Notes under the pieces: generated by a model | Database searches by the model: none | Told to the model about the DNA's origin: nothing | What the model saw: only the letters and a program-made list of their open reading frames with translations | From: Tieghemostelium lacteum | Taxonomy: Eukaryota > Evosea > Eumycetozoa > Dictyosteliales > Raperosteliaceae | Reading direction: 5' to 3' | DNA: 64,000 nt | Assembly: GCA_001606155.1 (NCBI GenBank) | Contig: LODT01000037.1 | Coordinates: 558,001-622,000 of the forward strand | Position numbers and translations under genes: made by a program | In this document: in pieces, positions 56,105-64,000 of the stretch | Layout of the letters: every line of letters begins with the position of its first letter | Position numbering within the stretch: the first letter of the stretch is position 1

Positions 56105-58987
56105 ATGAGAGAGAAAACCAAACCTCATAGAAGTCTCGGAACAGAGAGTGAAAGTATATGCGGCAGTACTACAACAACCACTACAGTAGTAAGTGGAACA
56201 ACAGCAACAACAACAGTGGGCTTACTTACTATAAAATCTGAAGACAATGGTGACTGCACAACTACAAGTAGCAGTGGAATAGTGTCTGTAGTGACACCAC
56301 AATTTCAACCAATAACAATCAAAGTAACTCCAGACAGTAACAATAAATCTATAGATGAAGCAATGGTTTGCTTTCAAGATATGCTAAAAAAGCAACAAGA
56401 GAGTAAAAAGAAAAGAGCTAAAGCATCATCTAATCAATTGGAGAAGGATTATTATAGTAACCAGACCATCACTAAACTCAATATCAGAAGAAACCAGCAA
56501 TCCAATAATAACGGAAATGGTTCAAATGGAAACAGTGAATCTAGTGATCATTTCAATTCTGATAATGGTGATGATTCTTATCAGAATACTAGTAGCAACC
56601 ACAAGAGTAAATCTTCTCATAAATCTTCATCATCTCACATGTCCTCCGATGACGAGTATAGACACTCCAAAAACAATTCCTCAGATGACGAATCAAACAA
56701 AAAATCCCCTCATTTCCACTCAGATAATGGAGAGGGCTTAGATGTAGGTACTCAAATTTAGACTCTAAGTTTTCTATAGACTTTATCCCATTATTCCATT
56801 TTTGTATTGGAATTGTTGTGTTTATACTCAACTCAGTTAAAAAAAAATTAGCAAACTCCCCCACCCACCCACTTTTTTCTTGAAAAAAAACAATAACATC
56901 ATATTTATAATTCATATTAACACACCTCTCCCTCTTTGTGCCTATGCTAAAAATAGAAATCTGAAAACGAAACTCATAGTTTATCAGAAAAGGAAAAAGA
57001 AGAACAATCTTTAAGTTCTGTTCAGAGTATGTATTATTATGTAGAATGTAACCGAATATCCATAATAAAAATATATATACTAATCACTCAAATAAACATT
57101 GCCACACCTTCACACGCACACATAGAATTAATATTAAGAGCATTGAGATTAAATGGTGGAAGTGCTCATTTATCGACCATTCAAGAATATCTATCAGATA
57201 AATGGTCAAAATTAAGAAAAAGAGATGGATCAAAATATACATATGATCATAAGAGGGTTATATCGGCGTCATTGTCTAATACATCATCATATAATCCTCT
57301 ATTTCAGAGAGATATTGCAAATGGTGAGGGATATTGGATGATAGGTCCACGTGGAAAGACTATAGATTTGGATGATACTGATGATGAATCACAAATCATT
57401 GATTCTTCTGATGAAAATGATCAATCTACTGGTCAAACGACTCCAGTAATAACAAATAAGTCTATCTTTGGAGCACCAGCAGCAACAGCAGCAACAACAG
57501 TAGGCGGTAGAAAGAAAAAGTCACCTTCCAACTCTGAAAATGGATCACCTCTTACAATTTCACCAAAAATGCCATCGGAGAATGGTGATTCAAAGAGTAA
57601 TGATGACTCTATAAGTAGCTCCAGTAGGGATGGTAGTATTAATAATAGTAGTAATATAGAACAAGTTAAATCTAAACCACTTTCAAAGTTTAAAAAGAGA
57701 CAAAATAGGGATAGTCAATCTGGTAGTACTGGTACAGTTTCACCAACTACTGTTTCACCAACAACTACAACTCAAAGTAATACTACATCACCTACTAGTC
57801 AAGAGATACCTATAAAAGATGAGATTATGGAGAGTAATAATGGTAGAGAAACTATGAGTAGTAATAATTTTGCAAATCTTCCATTAACCAGAACCAGAAG
57901 AATAAGAAAAAGAAAAGTTGATTCTGATTCAACTTCTGTAACTTCACTATCTAATCTTTTAGAAAGTGATGAAGTGATTGGTGATGATGCTGATCAAAAT
58001 AATAGTGAAAATGTAAATGATTTAAATAATAATAATAATAATAATAATAGTAATAATAATAATAATAATAATAATACTACTACTGATCAAAATAGTAGTA
58101 ACATTAATAGTAATAATAGTAATAATAGTAATAATAATAGTAATCAAATTAAGATAAAATCTTTGTCAAGTAAAAAGAAAAAGAATAAAGATCAACAACA
58201 GGTACAACAACAACAACAACAACAGGTATCAAATGTAGATGGTAATAATAATAATAATGGTAATAATAATGGTGCTGATCAAAATGTTATGGACACATCA
58301 ACAACTACATCTCCAACAGTTTCATCATCTTCAATTGGAGATGGTAATAAAAAGAGAAAAGCATTTAGATTGGAAGATGATGGTATGAATGGAGTTGATG
58401 ATGGTCCAACACTTTATAATAACGATAAAAAGAAAAAGAATAGGAAGAGAAATAGTGGTGAAAATGGTAATGAAGCTATGGATAGTGATAATGATGATGA
58501 TGACGACGATGATGACAGTGGTTCCGAACCTGAAGATGGACAACCATCACATTTATTGGATATAGTCAGTAGAGCAATTTTAGAAAATGGTGGATCTTGT
58601 CAGTTGTCAAATATAATAGCATACATTAAAGAGTATTTTATCACATTTCACTGTACCGTAGGTGACCAGGACAAGATTAAAAAGCTCAAACTTAGTAAAG
58701 AGTTACCTGAAATCACCGAAAAACGATTGAAGGATTCTGTAGAGAGAGGAATGATGGAGTATCCAACTAGATTCCAAAGAGATGCCAAATCACCAGATAC
58801 ATGGCACAGTTCAAAAAATATTCACACCATGAGAGCCTCTGCAAGAGGTCTTTCTCCTCCATTTCAACCATTACCATCTACCAGAAAATATAAACAAAGA
58901 TCACATCCAACTAGAGCTACCTCTATAATGAGCTCTCCAAATTCCTTAACATCTTCTTCCACTACACCAAACACAGTCAGCAATTAA
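56105..58987 (+). CDS. nuclear protein with two winged-helix-like domains
   Basis: Exons 56105-56743, 56957-57026 and 57126-58987 give about 856 residues. Splicing joins EGLDKSENETHSLSEKEKEE and SVQKLILRALRLNGGSAHLS. Two copies of a similar domain occur: about 237-310 (LILRALRLNGGSAHLSTIQE ... YNPLFQRDIANGEGYW) and about 713-800 (DIVSRAILENGGSCQLSNII ... YPTRFQRDAKSPDTW). Each has helix, NGGSxxLS turn, second helix, a basic stretch and FQRD before a Trp, like a winged-helix (forkhead/H1-type) fold. Between them are poly-Asn, Ser/Thr runs, an acidic DDDDDD block and basic patches (RRIRKRK), consistent with DNA binding in the nucleus. Specific family unknown. Confidence 0.75.
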
Positions 58988-59419
58988 AACAGATTCACTA
59001 TCACATTAAATTAACAATAACAATAATAATAATAATAATAATAATAATACTACTATTATAATAATCAAATTTGCAAAAGTAGCTACTTAACTCGTACGCG
59101 CTTCGTTCTCAGCATTTCTCAAACATGTATATTTATTTTACAACTTCACTTTAATGAAATATCTATCAGAGTGCAATAATTTTGAAACAACAGATCACCG
59201 CCATATATATATATTAATTTTCACAAACACACCAAATTATGTAAAGATTTTAGGATCAAATAATTAATACTTCATGTACATTCGCCAAATACACCAATAA
59301 CCTTTCATTAATATTAACTCACAAATTAATAAATTAATAAAGATTGAAAATCTATTTAAAAAACTTAAATTATCACATTTTTTTTTAAAAATTTCAGCTC
59401 GAGTTTATTTATTATAATA
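58988..59419. other. intergenic, tandem-gene spacer
   Basis: AT-rich; AAT microsatellite near 59018-59050 and a less AT-rich patch near 59085-59110. No RNA gene recognised. Confidence 0.5.
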
Positions 59420-60640
59420 ATGTCTCATGATTGGATATCATATCTAAAGATTTTCAGAAAAAATGTACTACCAATAATAGTTGCAGCTGGATCTTTATAT
59501 GTTATCAACAAATTGGTACATAAGATGATTGATGGAAACAGTAACGAGAAAGAATCAACTGTAATGAAAAAGATTAAAACTCACCCAGTATGTTGTACAT
59601 TATATACAATTTGATATCATTACTAATGAATTATGAATACTTATATTCAGAATAGAGAGAAAATATTAAAAGAGACATTCAATAGATATGAAATTGAAAT
59701 TTTAGAACAATTAGTGGTTCCAAGTGAGGGAAATATTGGATTTGAGGATATAGGTGGTTTAACTGAGATTATTGAAGATTTAAAAGATACAATATTCTTA
59801 CCTTTGAGTGTGGAATCATCAGAACTATTTTCAGTACCAAAAGGTATCCTATTATTTGGACCACCAGGTACTGGTAAGACAATGCTAGCAAAAGCCATCT
59901 CAAGTCATTATTCATATAATTTTATAAGTATGTTTTTAATCTCTCTCTCCAGTATATTGATGTCTAGACATTGAGACTAATCAACTATAACATCATGACA
60001 ACTTCAGATATAAACAATTCAATAATAGATAACAAATTCTACGGAGAAACAGAGAAATATGTAAATGCAATATTTTCAGTTGCCAAAAAGCTACAACCTA
60101 CAATCATATTTTTTGATGAGATTGATTCAATGACCGCAAAAAGAGGTCAAATACTAGAAGTAGAAGCTGCAACCAGTAAGAAAGCAATTTTATTACAGTT
60201 GTGGGACGGTTTCAATAACTCAAAAGATAAAATTATTATTATTGGTGCAACTAATAGACCTGAGGCAATTGATGATGCTTTCATTAGAAGACTACCAAAG
60301 AAAATTAAAGTTGGATTACCCACGAGACAGGAAAGAGTTGCAATTTTAAAAATTATATTAAAAGATGCCACAGAAGAGGGTTTCGATTTTTATAAAGTTG
60401 CTGATGAAACTGTGAATCTAACTGGTTCAGATTTAAAGGAAATCTCGAAATCTGCATCTAAAAGTATTATAAAAACAAAACAAACAAATTATTTTCGTAA
60501 TACTAATATTTTTTTAATACTATTTAGATGCTCTAAAGAGATCTACAGCACAACCACGATTAAAAAATAGTGATTTTATCAAACCAATAGCTGAATTTAA
60601 AGAGAGTTTAAAGCATATTAATTTTACCTATGTAAAATAA
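59420..60640 (+). CDS. Msp1/ATAD1 outer-membrane AAA ATPase
   Basis: Four exons, 59420-59587, 59651-59927, 60008-60496 and 60528-60640, give 348 residues. One N-terminal membrane helix (about 16-33) precedes the AAA domain. FEDIGGLTEIIEDLKDTIFL and GILLFGPPGTGKTMLAKAIS (Walker A about 126-133), GETEKYVNAIFSVAKKLQPT, IIFFDEIDS (Walker B), GATNRPEAIDDAFIRRLPKK (sensor and Arg fingers) follow. The wording is that of Msp1/ATAD1, which pulls mislocalised tail-anchored proteins out of the mitochondrial outer membrane. The C-terminal 36 residues come from the last exon (HALKRSTAQPRLKNSDF). Confidence 0.9.
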
Positions 60641-61483
60641 AATATTATTATTTTTAGTAACACTACCACAAATTCTTATTCATCTTTTGCCTTCTTTCAT
60701 TTTCATGCCATCATTCATTTATGCTCCTCATTTGACTTATGTCTAGACCTATTTTATTTGGTTATCATTGTAGAAGGTAACAGTATGTCTTTGGTTTTTA
60801 TATCTCGTGATGATTGGTATTTCTTACCCTTTAGGATATCTTTCATAGCATTTATAGCATTCCCCTTGAGGAAGCTTGTTTGTTACATTTCCTATATTAT
60901 TTATTTAAGTTCTTAATATAATTTTTTGATTCCCATAGCTAATATTGTTTTAAATATGTATGTCTTAATTACTATTTTGGATATATGTAAAACAAAAAGG
61001 AATTGATACTTGAGGATTTTGGATTGACTCAAGAGATATTTAATTTTTAAAATTAAGCATAATTCAAAAGGGAGCAATATTAAATGGAACTATTAAAATT
61101 TTAGAGTATCTAAATCATTTGTGTAGAGACTTTTGTCATTGATTTGAGGTGTATTTTGAAAGGTAATTTATTAATAATTAAAACATATTTGAAATATTAT
61201 AAATTTTGAAATTTTTGTGATATAGTAATAGTACTTTGGACTATTTAAAAAAGTTATATAATTGTTAAATATAATATATTTGTAGTAAAATCAATACCTT
61301 GTTGTATTTGCAATTAATTTGCTAAAAACTTAAAAATTAAAAAACCAGACATTCCAATTATAAACTAGAAATTCATTCCCCCCACTATGACAATCATAAA
61401 AAATATACACTGATAGCTCAATGGAATCACTAAACCTTACAGAACCTTAAAAATCTCACATGTAAATAAAGCTAACAATTTCT
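60641..61483. other. gene-poor spacer with decayed remnant
   Basis: Mostly AT-rich. At about 60660-60890 the minus strand reads short coding-like pieces (GECYKCYERYPKG, YKNQRHTVTFYNDN), probably an old mobile-element or gene remnant that I cannot classify. Confidence 0.35.
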
Positions 61484-62400
61484 TGAAAATGTTGAGAATT
61501 GAAGAAAGATCCCAGGCAATCTCTATTAGAGGGAAATATTTGATTGTGTTTTGGAAATAGTGAGTGTATTCCGTTGGTTGTTTGATATTCAAAGAAGATG
61601 ACCATCTATTAGTGGAGATATATTCATAGACAAGATTTGTGTTGAATTTTTTGTAGTTGAATTATTCAATACTCCTAAGAAATAATCTTTTTGTATATTA
61701 GATAGAGCCCAAGATTGGTTGAGTTTGGGCTAGTCGATTCCATTATTGTATTACTGTACAGTTTGATAGTTCTAATATATCTTGATTTAAGTCTTTGCAT
61801 CCGTTTGTATAATATACTTTTTTAATATAATATGGTAGAATAAAAATTTCATTAAACCAGGTGTTCATTTTTGATTTGCAGTTGGAGTATTTTGTCTTTA
61901 AGTAACTCCTTTTCTAGTTATTCTTAGAATTTGGTTTGTGGTTGGAATTTTTGATTATGTTGGAAAGGTCCATGTTTGAGATAGATGTACATTTATTGCA
62001 TATTGATTTGAAGGTGATTGCGATTATTTCTTAGGAGTATTGAATAATTCAACTACAAAAAATTCAACACAAATCTTGTCTCTGAATCTATCTCCACTAA
62101 TAGATGGTCATCTTCTTTGAATATCAAACAACCAACGGAATACATTCACCATTTCCAAAACACAATCAAATATTTCCCTCTAATAGAGATTGCCTGGGAT
62201 CTTTCTTCAATTCTCAACATTTTCAAACGTAAATACCACAAAATCCATATCAATATAATAGCAATTACCTTCAAATCAATTTGGAACAAATGGATATCTA
62301 TCTCAAACTTGGACCCATCCTATATAATCAAAATACCAACCATCAAACAAATTTTAAAAAATAATACATGTGGAAAAAGAGTTACTACTTTAATTATCCT
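61484..62400. mobile_element. rearranged LINE 3' fragments forming a long inverted repeat
   Basis: About 200 bp at 61484-61688 are the reverse complement, with only a few differences, of about 62028-62230. The plus-strand arm (62100-62400) reads FPLIEIAWDLSSILNIFKRK and INIIAITFKSIWNKWISISN, the same LINE ORF2 segment as at 46.6-46.8 kb. The spacer (61689-62027) holds on the minus strand the continuing 3' part of a LINE (matching 46.72-46.86 kb in reverse). So at least two LINE copies lie head to head here. All are fragments. Confidence 0.6.
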
Positions 62401-63181
62401 GGGCTAAATGTTTAACACATTATTACTAAATCGGTGTTTTTGTGTGTATTATGCTACAATTGACGTCTTTCAAAAAAAGAATAATTAAACAACTTGAACT
62501 TCAATCAATAATAAACTAATTAGATCTGATATAATTTTAAAAAGGCAACAAAATAAAATTTAAGTACACATTAGATCAAAATTAAAGTAACTGTTTCAGT
62601 TACTAAGTAATAGTTCAATAATTGCAATATAAATTTTTAATCTGTATTAAATGTACTAATGTTCTTGTATTCTGGTGTGTTTCTAGATATCTAGTTTTAG
62701 AACCTTATTTGAAGTCTTTGAATCAATAATATAAATATAAAAAGTTATTACAAGAATTGTCATAGAGTTTTATTTATATATATAACAGAATAAGTTTAAT
62801 AGTTTTCTAACTGTTGTATTTCTGGTTTATTTTTATACCACCGAAGATCTACTCTTGTACTTTCAAAGTATATCGATTCAATAATCTTTTTCAATTTTTG
62901 ATACTTCTTAATATAGTCGAACAACTTTCAGAAGTCTGATAATCTCTCAGGTTCCGAATATCCAGTAAAAATTATCAACCCAAGTATGAAGTAATCAATA
63001 AATAATTAAACCTTCAACTATCAAATACCAACACCTTAAAAAACAACTTCCAAAAAATATTCTCTTAATACACAATCATACAACTTCTAAAACTATAAAC
63101 ATGAATCCCTAGAAAATAATAATTAAATTAAAAATAAAAAATTTTTATTTTCATTTTTCATTTTGATGATCACATCAATAA
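62401..63181. other. intergenic spacer
   Basis: AT-rich DNA between the LINE cluster and the PRPP synthetase gene, without recognised features. Confidence 0.5.
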
Positions 63182-64000
63182 ATGAATTCATCTAGAAAAA
63201 TTGTAATTCTATCCGGTAATGCCCACCCAGAACTAGCAAAGAATATAGCTACATGGTTAAATCTATCTGTTGGTAATTGTACAGTATCAAAGTTTGCCAA
63301 TAGTGAAACCAAAGTTTTGATTAATGATTCAGTAAGAGATGTTGATTTGTATATTGTTCAACCAACCTGTAACCCAAGTGTCAATGATCATCTAATGGAA
63401 TTACTTGTAATGGTTGATGGAGCAGTTAGAGCATCTGCCTATAGGATAACTGCAGTAGTACCATTTTTTGGATATGCACGTCAATCAAAAAAAGATAAAA
63501 CTAGATCACCTATAACATGTAAATTAGTAGCAAATATGATGGAATGTGCTGGCATCAATAGAGTTATAACTATTGATTTACAGTATGTATCAATATCTAT
63601 AAAAATATAAGGTTATTATACCATTTGTTAATATATAGATACTCCTCTGTTGTGTGTATATTTGTAGTTCAAGTCAAATTCAAGGATTTTTTAATATGCC
63701 AGTAGAGAATGTATATTCAGAACCCTATTTTTTAAAATATATTAAAGAGCATATTGAGGAAAAAGGTAAAAGTGATAGTGTAATTATAGTAGCACCGGGT
63801 GTTGGTGGTGTAAAAAGAGCAAAATATATATCAGATAAATTAGGTGTAAAATTGGCAATTGTGCACAGAGCCAATAAAGATTTACTTCTTAGTCAATCTT
63901 TTGGTAATCTTTTAGATAGAACAGATATTGAAACATTTATCGTTGGTGATGTCAGTGCTAAGATTGCTGTCATTATTGATGATATTGCTGATACTTGTAA
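63182..64000 (+). CDS. ribose-phosphate pyrophosphokinase (PRPP synthetase), 5' part
   Basis: Exon 1 (63182-63582) and exon 2 (63668 to the window end) join in phase 2 to TIDLHSSQIQGFFNMPVENV. About 244 residues are visible of the usual 315-320. KIVILSGNAHPELAKNIATW, SKFANSETKV, DLYIVQPTCNPSVNDHLMEL, VPFFGYARQSKKDKTRSPIT (ATP loop and His/Arg region), VAPGVGGVKRAKYI and finally VIIDDIADTC (PRPP-binding loop) are all diagnostic. The enzyme makes PRPP from ribose 5-phosphate and ATP for nucleotide synthesis. The remainder lies beyond the right edge. The catalytic flexible-loop residues RQSKKDK are intact. Confidence 0.96.

Overview
The window is nuclear DNA from a dictyostelid social amoeba. 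It is strongly AT-rich, with long A/T homopolymers between genes and short AT-rich GT-AG introns (about 40-110 nt, mostly GTAAGT or GTATGT donors). Proteins carry poly-Asn, poly-Gln and poly-Ser tracts, and Dictyostelium-type families are present (frizzled/smoothened-like receptor, single-lobe EF-hand light chain, ependymin-like secreted protein). The species cannot be fixed by reading alone. Splice sites are my own reconstructions from frame continuity and family motifs; no search was run.

Layout. 1-8.6 kb: AT-hook-like protein (cut by the left edge), XRCC2, MAPEG/MGST3 enzyme, HAP2/GCS1-like fusogen, amino-acid permease, class I phosphatidylinositol transfer protein. 8.8-16.8 kb: Cys-rich Asn-rich protein, short ORF with a mitochondrial-type leader, single-lobe EF-hand protein, ELO elongase, Maf pyrophosphatase, NATD1-like acetyltransferase, FAM91. 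16.9-25.6 kb: candidate TPP1/shelterin-like protein, bL32m, PP2A catalytic subunit, acyl-CoA oxidase/dehydrogenase, small hypothetical genes, and two gene fragments meeting at 25.41 kb. 25.7-35.6 kb: fsl receptor, USP48, multi-pass membrane protein, malonyl-CoA decarboxylase.

35.6-39.0, 39.6-40.6, 45.4-48.0 and 60.6-63.2 kb are gene-poor and hold the repeats: LINE 3' fragments at 37.2-37.86, 46.25-46.93 and 61.48-62.40 kb (the last inside a long foldback), a 348-bp element with perfect 35-bp terminal inverted repeats, a 602-bp element with 22-bp terminal inverted repeats, and an 85-bp foldback. Between them lie the ependymin-like gene, a myotubularin with an added C-terminal zinc region, and a duplicated-domain hypothetical protein. 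48-60.6 kb: ELP3, BuGZ/ZNF207, a hypothetical, UBC12, a proline-rich protein, a two-winged-helix protein and Msp1/ATAD1. The window ends inside a ribose-phosphate pyrophosphokinase gene.

These are ordinary eukaryotic genes without operons. The points most worth following up are the TPP1-like OB-fold protein, the HAP2-like fusogen, two conserved genes (FAM91 and USP48) each interrupted at a run of exactly nine A, several genes whose first exon is only 3-18 coding nucleotides, and the inverted-repeat elements.
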